Below the pieces are notes generated by a model. It was not told where the DNA came from, did not search any database, and was given only the letters and a program-made list of their open reading frames with translations. A DNA stretch of 38,219 nucleotides from a virus. Below are positions 1-8,228 of this stretch, in pieces. Position 1 is the stretch's first letter; each line of letters opens with the position of its first letter. Where the stretch lies: positions 1-38,219 of IMG/VR virus record IMGVR_UViG_3300045977_000256, one strand, 5' to 3'. Both the position numbers and the translations under genes were made by a program.

Positions 1-196
1 CATGACGCCTGCCGGCAAGCTGAAGGCGGAACCGAAGGAGAAGATGAAGGCCCGCGGCCTTGAGAGCCCAGACAGGGCAGACGCCCTCCTGGGGGCAATC
101 GCGATGCAGATCGGGACTGGCGCCCTATCCCGCGATCAACTACGTTCCATCCGCGCCCCAGCATCGCCCTTTGCCGTGAAGTCAATCACCCGTTTT
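1..196. repeat. Terminal repeat, left copy (circular overlap)
   Basis: This segment matches 38024-38219 base for base except at position 100 (C here, T at the right end) and position 148 (C here, T at the right end). Both differences are third-codon-position silent changes in the terminase large-subunit frame. The overlap shows the molecule is circular or circularly permuted with a unique length of about 38,023 bp. The mismatches suggest a mixed population rather than a true fixed terminal repeat. Confidence 0.93.
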
Positions 197-199
197 TAG
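2..199 (+). CDS. terL: Terminase large subunit, C-terminal end (continues from the right end)
   Basis: This is the last 65 codons of the terminase large subunit whose body lies at 36759-38219; the window breaks the gene in two. The stretch carries the third acidic motif of the RNase H-like nuclease domain (SPDRADALLGA). Only the codon at 194-196 and the TAG stop at 197-199 complete the copy at the right end. The ATG at 2-4 is an internal methionine codon, not a start. The stop codon sits inside a TTAGGGGCC motif that recurs twice elsewhere in the genome. Confidence 0.93.
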   Translation: MTPAGKLKAEPKEKMKARGLESPDRADALLGAIAMQIGTGALSRDQLRSIRAPASPFAVKSITRF

Positions 200-252
200 G
201 GGCCGATCTCCGGCATAGGGACGGCGCGCCGCGCCCCGTATCCTGCGCCCGT
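196..252 (+). promoter_or_regulatory. Leader of the PEP-CTERM/protease gene, copy A of a shared leader
   Basis: The 57 bases between the terL stop and the next ATG resemble the 56-base leader of the other PEP-CTERM gene (23072-23127). In an ungapped alignment 18 of the first 22 positions agree (TTAGGGGCC..TC.CC.GCATA), and ATCCT sits at the same offset (240-244 and 23116-23120). The 8-mer GCGCCCCG is present in both but shifted by six bases. GCCG (202-205) and CGGC (211-214) can pair as a short hairpin. Whether this is a promoter, a terminator or residual homology from gene duplication cannot be told from sequence. Confidence 0.5.
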
Positions 253-1860
253 ATGCGCCGCGCCCTGATCCTAGCATTGACCATGCCCGCATGTGCGGCG
301 CCCGCTGCTATTCCGGACGAGGGCGAGCTCACCACGATCTCCGGCACACTGCTCCTATTTGCTGACCTTGGCAATGATCCATGGGGCCCGGCGGCGCTTG
401 TCTGGGAGATCGAGGCAGGTTCGGACTCGAGCGCAATCTACACCTATCAGTTTCTGCCAGGATCGGATTCGCCGGCCACCGTCTTCTCCCTCGACCTGCC
501 GGCGGAGCTGATCGCGGGCGACTCGCTCACAGACCCGCAGGCCCTGCATAGCGTTCGGTTCGATGGCGTGGATGCGCCGGACGGATCCTACACGTTCGGC
601 CCTGCTAACCTCCTGCCCTCCGCCGTCACCTTCACCTTGCCGGAAGGATTTTCGAGCGTCTCCTTTGAGTCGAACCGTGAACCCTTCCAGGCATCGATCT
701 ACCTCGAGGATGAGCCGGGCGGGAATTCGGTATTCGATGTCGGGCAAATCGTCGGCGGTGCGGAGACGAATTTTGCGAAGGGTCCGGGGCTGATCCTGAT
801 CCCCGAGGCCGGAACGCTGGGGTTGGCCCTCCTGGGCTTGGTCGTCTTAGTCCTCCGCCGCCGCCGAGCTGCGGCCCTGATTCCGTTCCTACTGGCATGC
901 GCGCTCCTGAGCGGGTGCGCCTACCGGGGCCACCACTACCCGGCCGGCGTCAAGCCCGTGGAGATCCTCGACCCGCGGCCCATGGACGATCCAACGCCCC
1001 GGCATGGACCGCCGCCGGGATACCTCAAGCGCAAGGATCTGATCGCGGCCCGCGCCGGAGGGGTCCCCGGCTCGATCGATCTCGCGCCAGCCATCACCGC
1101 CGAAACCCTTCAATGCCTGCCACCTAACGGACCCGGTTGGGCGATTTTCTCGCACTACAGCTCGACACAGAAGACCTATAACCCGCACTGGGACATCGAT
1201 TTCTCGGGTGTGGTCTGGAACCACAGCAGAGCCGGGACGCTGATTGGCCGCCGTCACATGGTATGCGCCCATCACTACTATGGAAGTAACTACGGCAACC
1301 CGGAGGCGTGGTTCGCCTACGCGGTCGGGCATGTGGTCACCTTCTACGACCGGAACGGGCAGGCGCACTCCAGGACCATTGTCGCGCGCGCCCGAGCGGG
1401 GAAGACTGACATCGGGTGTTACCTCCTCGATGCGGACCTGCCCAGTTCAGTGCGCCACTACCGGACCCTCGCGCTTCAGCGGGTCCACTCCTACGACGGC
1501 GCGCAGGCGATCAGGACCAAATACAACCAGCGCTCGCCCGACGTTCCGGCGCGCAGCGCGTCCGTGATTGGCCTGGAGGCTGCGGGCGCGTGGTACATCG
1601 AGGGCATCCGGGTCACGGATCCCTACGGGTTGGCGGGGATGGTGGACTATAAGCCGGGCACTAATCCCACATGGGAGGGACCGCCGCTGACAACCGGGGA
1701 TTCCGGGCACCCCGTTTTCATCCTCTTCCGGGGCGAGCCCGTTCTGGTGGCCACCCACTCCTCATCGACGATCGGGACCTGTTACCTCTCGGCCTACGTC
1801 GGCTCGGACATCCGCAAGGCTTTCGACTCCATGCAGGAGCCGGTCAGCGACAGCAAATAA
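253..1860 (+). CDS. PEP-CTERM-like exported protein fused to a lipoprotein trypsin-like protease
   Basis: The 535-residue protein has two exported modules in one frame. Module 1 has a signal peptide (about residues 1-16), a beta-rich domain and a PEP-CTERM-type tail: P184-E185-A186, a hydrophobic segment 188-201 and R202-R205. Module 2 follows without a stop: hydrophobic residues 207-219 end in a lipobox, LSG-C222, and a trypsin-like domain fills the rest. The visible triad is H340 (MVCAHHY), D386 (KTDIGCYLLD) and S484 (GDSGHPVF). The arginine cluster of module 1 could serve as the n-region of the second signal. In the PEP-CTERM family such tails are processed by exosortases; the lipobox would direct lipidation after cleavage. 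The gene lies between terL and a holin/spanin-like pair, which suggests a late role in lysis or surface modification, but that is inference. Module 1 is related to the protein at 23128-23700. An alternative is that two genes fused through loss of a stop; no ATG lies in frame at the joint. Confidence 0.8.
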   Translation: MRRALILALTMPACAAPAAIPDEGELTTISGTLLLFADLGNDPWGPAALVWEIEAGSDSSAIYTYQFLPGSDSPATVFSLDLPAELIAGDSLTDPQALHSVRFDGVDAPDGSYTFGPANLLPSAVTFTLPEGFSSVSFESNREPFQASIYLEDEPGGNSVFDVGQIVGGAETNFAKGPGLILIPEAGTLGLALLGLVVLVLRRRRAAALIPFLLACALLSGCAYRGHHYPAGVKPVEILDPRPMDDPTPRHGPPPGYLKRKDLIAARAGGVPGSIDLAPAITAETLQCLPPNGPGWAIFSHYSSTQKTYNPHWDIDFSGVVWNHSRAGTLIGRRHMVCAHHYYGSNYGNPEAWFAYAVGHVVTFYDRNGQAHSRTIVARARAGKTDIGCYLLDADLPSSVRHYRTLALQRVHSYDGAQAIRTKYNQRSPDVPARSASVIGLEAAGAWYIEGIRVTDPYGLAGMVDYKPGTNPTWEGPPLTTGDSGHPVFILFRGEPVLVATHSSSTIGTCYLSAYVGSDIRKAFDSMQEPVSDSK

Positions 1861-1878
1861 CACCAACTGGTAACGACT

Positions 1879-2046
1879 ATGCCACTCTCAATCCTCTTCT
1901 GGGTGTTGATGATCCTATGGGTAATTTTTGCGGTCTGGACAACCTGGCCCGATCACAAGAAATCCGGGGCTCACCTGCTCCTGTTCCTGCTGCTGCTCGT
2001 CCTGGGGTGGGCGGTCTTTGGGGAGCCGATCCAGAACGGCCGATGA
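1879..2046 (+). CDS. Small two-segment membrane protein, holin candidate
   Basis: A 55-residue protein with hydrophobic segments at about residues 3-20 and 33-47, separated by a charged stretch (PDHKKSGA), and a short hydrophilic tail. Size and topology fit a class II-type phage holin, which forms inner-membrane lesions at lysis. The stop overlaps the start of the next gene by 4 bp (ATGA at 2043-2046), and the next gene is a lipoprotein, so the pair looks like a holin-spanin cassette. No family is recognised from sequence, and a short membrane protein with another role remains possible. Confidence 0.6.
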   Translation: MPLSILFWVLMILWVIFAVWTTWPDHKKSGAHLLLFLLLLVLGWAVFGEPIQNGR

Positions 2047-2195
2047 GCGATGTTCGATTCAGGCTTGTTATCCTGGCCCTCCTAACTGGGGGGATACTCA
2101 ATGCTTGCACGCTCATTAAGATTCAGGGCGGAGCAGATCCGCCCAAGCCGCCGCCAAGGAAAAGCCTAGTCGAAGTCAAAATGACCGAGGGATGA
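2043..2195 (+). CDS. Small lipoprotein, Rz1-like outer-membrane spanin candidate
   Basis: A 50-residue protein with a charged start (MSDVRFR), a hydrophobic stretch and a lipobox ending at C22 (GILNAC). The mature part is about 29 residues and includes a proline-rich stretch (PPKPPPRK). Short, proline-containing lipoproteins beside a holin are typical of o-spanins (Rz1-like), which help disrupt the outer membrane. No separate inner-membrane spanin with a coiled coil is evident nearby. Both neighbours overlap it by 4 bp (ATGA), so it should be translated with the holin candidate and the portal. An ordinary small lipoprotein cannot be excluded. Confidence 0.6.
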   Translation: MSDVRFRLVILALLTGGILNACTLIKIQGGADPPKPPPRKSLVEVKMTEG

Positions 2196-3862
2196 AACGT
2201 AGAGTTACAGCCGCGCAGACCCGGGCCGCGCAGAAGGTACCGCCCAAGGTGCCGGTTATTGTCCCGGATGCGACCGAGCGATTGTTCAGCTACGTCGAGC
2301 GCGACCTGCTGCCCGTCCGGATCGAGCAGATCCTGGCCAGCGCCCTCCAGGGCGACCTCACCCAGCAGGGCTACCTCTTCGAGCTGATGGTCGACACGTG
2401 GCCGCGGCTCAGCAAGAACATGAGCGAAGTCAGGCGGGCCGTCGGCAAGGCGCCCTGGAGCGTCCAGCCCTTTGCGGAAAAGGGGAAGGATCCAACCCCG
2501 CAAGCGCAGGAGATCGCTGAATACATCGAGAAAGCGATCTGGTCCATGACGCCGAGGCCCACCTATCAGGAGGATGGGTTCGAGGGTTTGGTGGGATGGT
2601 TGGCAACGGCCGCCTTCGGAGGGACACGGGTACTTGAGGTCTACTGGCACTCGACCATTGACGGCATCCTCCCGAGGGCGGCCCGCACCGTATCGGCCCA
2701 ATACCTCGGCTATCCCTGCCACCGCGGCGAGGAGGACCGGCTGATGCTGAAGCCAAGCGGCTACTACAACGGGCAGCTCGAGGATTTTCCCGAACATCAC
2801 TTCCTGATCGGCAACTACCGGGCCCATACGGGCCATGCCTCCGTCGCGGCTCCGATGCGTAGCCTCGTTGGCTGGTGGGTCGCGCAACGCTACGGGCTGA
2901 AGTGGTTCATGCAGTTTAGCCAGATCTATGGCATCCCGCTCAGGTGGGCCACCTACCGCGATGAGACCCTGATTGGCGAGATCGAGGCCATGCTGAGCAA
3001 CATCGGGACTTCCGGCTGGGGAGCCTTTCCGGAAGGTACGAGCCTACAGATCCAAGAGGCGAACCGGGCCGCCACATCCCTTCCCCAGGGCGCACTCCTC
3101 GACCGTGCTGATACTCAGGCGGACATCCTGATCCTCGGCCAGACCCTGACCTCCGACGTTGGGGATTCGGGGAGCCGCGCCCTAGGGGACGTGCACGAGG
3201 GCGTTCGGATGGAAGTGCTTTGTGGGTGCGCCGACATGGCCGCGGCGGTGATCAATCACCAACTGATCCCCTCGATAATCGCGCTGAACTTCGGGGAGGT
3301 GGACGGGCTGCCCTGGCTGGATCCAGGCATCGAGGAGCCCGAGGATGAGATGGCGATGGCGAACCGCGACAAGATCCTCTTCACCGATATGGGCCTGCCG
3401 GTCGCCTCGTCCTGGCTCTACGAGCGGCATGGAGTCCCGATGCCGGCGCCCGAGGATGAGCTTTTCAAGCCGCCCGCGAAGCCGCAACCGGCCGGCATGG
3501 GCGGAGATGAGACTGAAGACCCTGAGCCTATGCCCGAAGATGCCGAAGCCGTGGAGGCCGCGCGCGCCGAAACCCGAAAGCGGCAGAAGGAACTCGATCG
3601 GCTGGTCGACATGGTGCTGGGCGGCCTGACTGACGTGAAGCTCCAATGGCTCTCCGGGGTGCGGCCTTACTTCGAGGCCCTGATCCGGGCCGCCCGGAGC
3701 GGTGAGGTCACAGACAAGCAGTTTCTCAACACCGTGACGGCAGCGAGACGGCAGATGCCAGAACTGTTCAACAAGCTCGACACCGAAACCCTGAAGACGG
3801 CCCTGGAGGAATCGATCTCAGCCGGGCTCCTGTCCGGAACCGTGGGGAGGATAGACGTATGA
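2192..3862 (+). CDS. Portal protein, Mu gp29-like (DUF935 family)
   Basis: A 556-residue protein forming the dodecameric ring at one head vertex through which DNA enters. The layout fits the DUF935 portal family of Mu-like heads: an N-terminal section with WPRLSKNMSEVRRAV and APWSVQPF, a central core with GGTRVLEVYW and LVGWWVAQRYGLKWF, and the stretch GDSGSRALGDVH that is characteristic of the family. The C-terminal part (about 400-556) is acidic and probably helical. The start overlaps the upstream lipoprotein and the end overlaps the gpG-like gene by 4 bp each. Length is close to that of other DUF935 portals. Confidence 0.9.
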   Translation: MKRRVTAAQTRAAQKVPPKVPVIVPDATERLFSYVERDLLPVRIEQILASALQGDLTQQGYLFELMVDTWPRLSKNMSEVRRAVGKAPWSVQPFAEKGKDPTPQAQEIAEYIEKAIWSMTPRPTYQEDGFEGLVGWLATAAFGGTRVLEVYWHSTIDGILPRAARTVSAQYLGYPCHRGEEDRLMLKPSGYYNGQLEDFPEHHFLIGNYRAHTGHASVAAPMRSLVGWWVAQRYGLKWFMQFSQIYGIPLRWATYRDETLIGEIEAMLSNIGTSGWGAFPEGTSLQIQEANRAATSLPQGALLDRADTQADILILGQTLTSDVGDSGSRALGDVHEGVRMEVLCGCADMAAAVINHQLIPSIIALNFGEVDGLPWLDPGIEEPEDEMAMANRDKILFTDMGLPVASSWLYERHGVPMPAPEDELFKPPAKPQPAGMGGDETEDPEPMPEDAEAVEAARAETRKRQKELDRLVDMVLGGLTDVKLQWLSGVRPYFEALIRAARSGEVTDKQFLNTVTAARRQMPELFNKLDTETLKTALEESISAGLLSGTVGRIDV

Positions 3863-4464
3863 TTTCGCTCGAGGTCAGCATTGAATCGGACGAATCCATG
3901 CGAGCCGTTCGGGGCATCCTGGCCGGCATCGGCGCGAGCGGGCGGGCCCAGATGAATGACCTGGGCGGCCGCGAGGCCGTGAAGTTTCTGAGGAATTACC
4001 ATCGGGACTACGAGGGCGCGCGCCGCTGGACCAATCCCCAGCTCCCCACCCATGGAGCGGGCAGGCACCGCTCACGGTTCGGTGAGTTGATCGTGCGCGC
4101 CTGGGCGGTGACCCAGGCGAACGCCGACGGCGCCGTCGTGACCAATGCCGCGCCAGGCTTCGCTCACAAGCTCACGGGCGGAGTCATCCAGGCGAAGAAG
4201 AAGAAGGCCCTGACGATCCCGATGGTGCCCGAGGCGCACGCGCGCCGGGTGGCTGATTACGTTCGCGCCTTCGGCCGGGTATTTCGCCCCAAGGGCAAAT
4301 CCTACTTGGCCCAGGATGACGGGGCGGGCGGCCTGCGGGTCATCTATCTGCTGCGCAAGAGGGTCAATCAGAAGCCCTGGCCGGGAGCGCTCCCGCCGCT
4401 TGGGGAGATTTCCAACGCCTACCTAGAAGGCATCAAGAACCGCCTGAAAGAACTCGAACCCTAA
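3859..4464 (+). CDS. Virion morphogenesis protein, Mu gpG-like
   Basis: A 201-residue protein resembling the phage virion morphogenesis (Mu gpG / P2 gpS tail completion) family. The early segment FLRNYHRDYEG, the RR.T.....HG...RSRFGEL-type region and the late KPWPGALPP stretch match the family layout, in which a basic, aromatic core connects head and tail assembly. It follows the portal with an ATGA overlap, the expected position in Mu-like head operons. The exact step it serves (head or tail completion) is not resolvable from sequence. Confidence 0.75.
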   Translation: MISLEVSIESDESMRAVRGILAGIGASGRAQMNDLGGREAVKFLRNYHRDYEGARRWTNPQLPTHGAGRHRSRFGELIVRAWAVTQANADGAVVTNAAPGFAHKLTGGVIQAKKKKALTIPMVPEAHARRVADYVRAFGRVFRPKGKSYLAQDDGAGGLRVIYLLRKRVNQKPWPGALPPLGEISNAYLEGIKNRLKELEP

Positions 4465-4476
4465 CCCATAACTACC

Positions 4477-4884
4477 ATGGACGTATTAGCACCCTGCCAA
4501 GATCTCGCCACCGAGATCGCGAACCTGACAGCAGAAAAGGCCGTCATCGAGGAAAAACTCGCCGCCGCTATGGATCTCTGCGGAGTGGTCGGGACATGCC
4601 CGCCTGATACGCAGGACCGCGTAGACGCCGCGGTCGCTGTCGAGACCCTGCACGGCGAAGAGAAGCTGTTTATCGACCGCTGCGTGCATGTGAAACACAA
4701 CGTCGGCGGAGTGCCGATCACTGGGGAGGATGAGCCCTATCCGCAGACCATGGAAGAAGCCTTGGCGGAGCTCGTCGACCTCGAGGGCGAGGCTCTGCAA
4801 TCGCAGAAAGAGGAGGGATCCGAAGAGCCCCCGACCCCGGAGGAAGAAGAAGGAAAGCCCCCGACCCCGGAGGAAGAAGGATGA
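4477..4884 (+). CDS. Acidic protein of unknown function with a short C-terminal repeat
   Basis: A 135-residue acidic protein, not recognised. Residues about 10-35 are likely helical or coiled-coil (ATEIANLTAEKAVIEEKLAA). The C-terminus holds two copies of PPTPEEE-type sequence encoded by a direct DNA repeat near 4838-4880. It sits between the gpG-like and protease genes and overlaps the protease start by 4 bp (ATGA at 4881). Position suggests a head-assembly accessory or scaffold-like role, but nothing in the protein shows it. Confidence 0.7.
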   Translation: MDVLAPCQDLATEIANLTAEKAVIEEKLAAAMDLCGVVGTCPPDTQDRVDAAVAVETLHGEEKLFIDRCVHVKHNVGGVPITGEDEPYPQTMEEALAELVDLEGEALQSQKEEGSEEPPTPEEEEGKPPTPEEEG

Positions 4885-5879
4885 GAACCAACCTGCTCGT
4901 TTCGAGCGCCGCCCAGCGCATTCAATGCGGCGATGCCCCTTCGGCCCGGATCATGTATCTCCCCGCCGGGACGCATGAAGTCCATGCGACGGTGAATGGC
5001 AAGCCAAAGACGCTGACCGTCACAGTCGATGCGTCGGTTTTTGAACGCTTTTCCGCCGCACTCGCCAAGCGGCTCAAGGATAACGTCCGCCCGTATATCG
5101 ATTTCGATCATGCGGGGACAGCCGCGGCCGCGATCCCGACCGGCTTCGAGTGGGTGGAAGGCGAAGGCCTCTATCTCCTGGTCGAGTGGACCCGTGCCGG
5201 CGAAGAGGCCGTGACGGGCCGGTCCTACAGCTATTTCAGCCCTGCGTTCCTGATTGGAAACGACGGGACGCCTACGGGCCTAGCATCTCAGGGGCCAATC
5301 GGCGCGCTGGTCAATGACCCGGCCTTCCGCAAAATCCGCAGGGTAGCCGCCCATCAAACAACTCTTGCCGATCCCATGGACGAATTCGCATCCGCACTCG
5401 TGAAGGCTGGCCTGCTTACGACAGACCAAGACGTAGACGAAAAGGCCGCGGCCCAGATCCTCGCCACCCTCAAGGCCGCGAATGCCCGAGCTGAGACGGC
5501 CGAGAGCTTGGCCAAGACAGAAAAGGAGCGGGCTGACAGGGCCGAAGCGGCGCTAACGCAGGCGCGCGCGGAGCAGGCCGACGCGGCTCTGGTCGAGGCC
5601 ATCGAGGCCGGACGGATCCCTGCCAAGGATGAGGAAACGAAGACGTTCTGGAGAGGGCGTCTTCTCGAAGATCCGGCAGGAGCCCAGAAGGCCCTGGCCT
5701 CGATCCCGGCCAACCCCGTTACGCGGCGCGTCCTGAGTCAGGATCAAGCGCGGGGGCAGGCGCCTCAGCTTGGCGAAGTCCGCGCCAAGCAGATCCGCGC
5801 GAAAGCCGACGAACTCGTCAAGGCCGGGATGCGCTTCGACCAAGCGTGGCAGCTCGCCGGGAAATCCATTCCGGAGTGA
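4881..5879 (+). CDS. Prohead protease/scaffold, Mu gpI-like
   Basis: A 332-residue protein matching the Mu I-protein family. The N-terminal half (about 1-155) carries the protease-type stretches YIDFDHAGTAAAA and TGRSYSYFSPAFLI followed by a glycine-rich GTPTGLASQGPI segment. The C-terminal half (about 165-332) is alanine- and glutamate-rich and predicted helical, as expected for the scaffold portion. Such proteins guide capsid assembly and then cleave themselves and the scaffold out of the prohead. It sits directly before the decoration and major capsid genes. Confidence 0.82.
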   Translation: MRTNLLVSSAAQRIQCGDAPSARIMYLPAGTHEVHATVNGKPKTLTVTVDASVFERFSAALAKRLKDNVRPYIDFDHAGTAAAAIPTGFEWVEGEGLYLLVEWTRAGEEAVTGRSYSYFSPAFLIGNDGTPTGLASQGPIGALVNDPAFRKIRRVAAHQTTLADPMDEFASALVKAGLLTTDQDVDEKAAAQILATLKAANARAETAESLAKTEKERADRAEAALTQARAEQADAALVEAIEAGRIPAKDEETKTFWRGRLLEDPAGAQKALASIPANPVTRRVLSQDQARGQAPQLGEVRAKQIRAKADELVKAGMRFDQAWQLAGKSIPE

Positions 5880-5914
5880 TTCACCCTCGATCAACCTCGA
5901 TCCAATCCTAACCT

Positions 5915-6274
5915 ATGAGCAAGCAAACTGATGTCAGAGAAGGCCCAATTCGCCGCCTCGCAGGCCTGAACCTAGCGGGAAGAGAGGGATTCTGCGCCGT
6001 CCTCGATGGAACGGGGAAGGTTATCCTTTGCGCCGCGGATCAGCGCCCCGTCTACGTGATCGATGAGGGAGGCGCGAGCCAAACCATGGTTACGATCATT
6101 CCTATCGACTCTACCAGACAGTTTCGGGTCTGTACCAACGGCGCGCTCACTGCGGGAGCCCAATTTCAGACTGCGGCCAACGGGGAAATCATCGTTCTGG
6201 GAGCGGGAACGGCCCGAGGCGTAGTCGAGGAAGCAGCTTCCGCCTCAGATTTAGCCCTGGTCCGCTTCTATTGA
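5915..6274 (+). CDS. Probable capsid decoration protein
   Basis: A 119-residue, glycine- and valine-rich, probably beta-structured protein between the protease/scaffold and the major capsid gene, the usual place for head decoration (D-like or DUF2190-like) proteins. The stretch TNGALTAGAQFQTAANGEI followed by AGTARGVVEEA resembles the conserved C-terminal part of DUF2190-type capsid cement proteins. Assignment rests on position, size and this resemblance. Confidence 0.6.
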   Translation: MSKQTDVREGPIRRLAGLNLAGREGFCAVLDGTGKVILCAADQRPVYVIDEGGASQTMVTIIPIDSTRQFRVCTNGALTAGAQFQTAANGEIIVLGAGTARGVVEEAASASDLALVRFY

Positions 6275-6308
6275 TCTTCACATCGCAACTTTGATCACCT
6301 GATCTGCC

Positions 6309-7244
6309 ATGAGCCTAGCCTCCATCTCCTCCAATCCTGTAATCCGGGAATACGCGCAGGGCGCGGCCCAAGCCGCCACCCAACCTGTGGCTGACTTTCT
6401 CGCACCAACGGTGAGCGTCCCAACCTCAACCGGGCGTTATAAAATCTACACGGAGAAGAACCGGTTTCACATTCCCGATACCCGCAGAGCTATCGGCGGG
6501 CGTGCCACCGAGATTCGCTTCGAGGCCGCGGACGCAACCTACAACTGCGAGCCGCACGCACTCGACTATCCGGTGGATAATCTCCAGCAGCTCGAGGCGG
6601 CCGCCCTCGAGAACATGCTCATGGAGGGCGCGACAGCCTGTGCAGAGATCGGCGCACTCGCGCACGAAAAATCTGTGATCGACAAGGCGCTCGCCTCTCT
6701 TGGGGCCGGGACGAACGTCAACGCCTCCGAGGCCTCTACGGTGGACCTGGTTGATACCATCGATGGCGAGATCCTCAACGTGCTGCGGAACGCAGCCTAT
6801 GGCTCCGTCATGGGAGTGGGCGTCCTCTTCGGGGCGAGTGCATTCCGCAGATTCAAGAACCACGGCAAGACCAAAGGACGTTATGCCGGCGGCGGTCGGA
6901 AATCGGACGGAATCAACCCTTCGATGGAGGACGTTATAGGCCTTCTGATCGGGAACCCGGAAGTGCGGGTTTCCTACATGGTCCACGATACGACCAACGT
7001 GGGGGTGACCAAGAGCATGCAGTTTCTGCTGGATAACGCCGTGATCGTGTTCGCGCGTAACGCGACTCCGACGCGGCGCGATCCGTCTTTCATGAAAACC
7101 TTTCGGCTCATGGGCCAATGGATGGTTCCCGGCTCCTACCTGCGGGACGATCAGCGGGTTGAGGTCGCCAAGTTTGACTGGTCTGAAGACGTCCAGATAA
7201 CCAACGCCTCGGCCGGGGTGCGCCTCAACTTCAATCCCTCCTAA
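6309..7244 (+). CDS. Major capsid protein
   Basis: A 311-residue protein after the protease and decoration genes. It opens with an N-arm-like region (PVADFLAPTVSVPTSTGRY), has a long helical middle (DNLQQLEAAALENMLMEG) and ends with a beta-rich segment typical of HK97-fold shell proteins (SVMGVGVLFGASAF and later QFLLDNAVIVFA). Size and synteny make it the shell subunit. It lacks a long scaffold domain at its N-terminus, consistent with a separate scaffold in the upstream gene. Confidence 0.8.
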   Translation: MSLASISSNPVIREYAQGAAQAATQPVADFLAPTVSVPTSTGRYKIYTEKNRFHIPDTRRAIGGRATEIRFEAADATYNCEPHALDYPVDNLQQLEAAALENMLMEGATACAEIGALAHEKSVIDKALASLGAGTNVNASEASTVDLVDTIDGEILNVLRNAAYGSVMGVGVLFGASAFRRFKNHGKTKGRYAGGGRKSDGINPSMEDVIGLLIGNPEVRVSYMVHDTTNVGVTKSMQFLLDNAVIVFARNATPTRRDPSFMKTFRLMGQWMVPGSYLRDDQRVEVAKFDWSEDVQITNASAGVRLNFNPS

Positions 7245-7335
7245 TGGGCATGGGCGAGGCCGGGACACTCTCCCACAAAGAAGGCATGGTTCGCTTCGCC
7301 CGGTCTCGCTCAGCCCGCCTTAGTCGCCGTCCGTC

Positions 7336-7782
7336 ATGTCGTGGTTGACCCTTACTCCTGAGCATGTTCGGGACCGGCTGATCGATAGCGAGATCGCGGC
7401 CTATGGGGATGAGTTTTTTACTGGTACGGATCCGCAGAGGTTACTCGGGATCATTGCCCAGGTTTCCGGAATGATCCGGGGCTACGTGGCGACCTGTCCG
7501 CGGAATGTGATGGCCGCCTCTCCGGAGATACCGGAGGAATGCCTATGGGCCGCCGTTGCCATTGTGAAACATTCCCTGGCCGCGGCCCTGCCCGCGATGA
7601 CGGAGCTACAAGGTGAGCTGCGCCGGGAAGAATACCGCTCGGCTTTGACCTACTTAGAGAACGTCGCCGCTTGCAAGATCGAGATCGAAGCACCGGATGA
7701 TGCCGAACTCGCAGAGGCAGGAGCAACCACAGGACGCGCCCGCTACGGGGGTGACCCGTTGATGGAAATCCCTCTTTTCTGA
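7336..7782 (+). CDS. Head-tail connector, Mu gp36-like (DUF1320)
   Basis: A 148-residue mostly helical protein. The start (WLTLTPEHVRDRLIDSEIAAY) and the later EECLWAAVAIVKHSL and RREEYRSALTYLENVA stretches fit the DUF1320 family found after the major capsid gene in Mu-like phages, where it acts as a neck or adaptor component. The short end GDPLMEIPLF also resembles the family's C-terminus. A 91-bp gap precedes it, with no strong terminator seen. Confidence 0.75.
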   Translation: MSWLTLTPEHVRDRLIDSEIAAYGDEFFTGTDPQRLLGIIAQVSGMIRGYVATCPRNVMAASPEIPEECLWAAVAIVKHSLAAALPAMTELQGELRREEYRSALTYLENVAACKIEIEAPDDAELAEAGATTGRARYGGDPLMEIPLF

Positions 7783-7788
7783 CCATGC

Positions 7789-8223
7789 ATGGCCTCCACA
7801 CTTCTTTCGATGGCCGCAGACATCGCGGCCTTGCTCGGCTCTGTGCCGGAACTGGCCGAGTGCGACATCTTGGTGGATATGCAGAAAGACACCGCGGCAC
7901 TTGTCCAGAAGGCTCTGGCGAAGACGAGCGGGAGCGCCATCGTAGTCGCCTTCACGGGAGCCTCGAGCCAGTGGGACGATCACCCAGGCCCGAGGCTGGA
8001 AGCCCTCTACGCAGCGGCTCTGATCACTCAGCCCACCTTGCGCGGTGCGGCGACGCCGGCGCCGGACTTGGTGGAGATCATCTGCCGGACCCTGCACCGC
8101 GCGCAGTTGCCAAGCCCGCGCCCAACGAAACCCTATCTGCTGCACGTTACCGAAATTCGCCCGACCATCGAAGAGCCCTTCGTAGTGCATGAGGTGATTC
8201 TTAAAACAACTATCCAACTCTAA
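7789..8223 (+). CDS. Probable tail terminator/completion protein, Mu gp37-like
   Basis: A 144-residue protein between the gp36-like connector and the tail tube gene. This is where Mu-like and other siphovirus genomes encode the small tail terminator or minor tail protein. The pattern of an N-terminal helix, a beta segment (SAIVVAFTGASS) and late LLHVTEIRPTIEEPFVVHEVILKTTIQL-like strands is compatible with this fold. No catalytic motif is present. The call rests mainly on position. Confidence 0.55.
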   Translation: MASTLLSMAADIAALLGSVPELAECDILVDMQKDTAALVQKALAKTSGSAIVVAFTGASSQWDDHPGPRLEALYAAALITQPTLRGAATPAPDLVEIICRTLHRAQLPSPRPTKPYLLHVTEIRPTIEEPFVVHEVILKTTIQL

Positions 8224-8228
8224 CCAAT

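Noticed and set aside
1-196. True fixed direct terminal repeat (T7-like)
   Set aside because: Two silent mismatches and a terL gene that reads straight through the join fit an assembly overlap of a circular map better than an exact packaging repeat.
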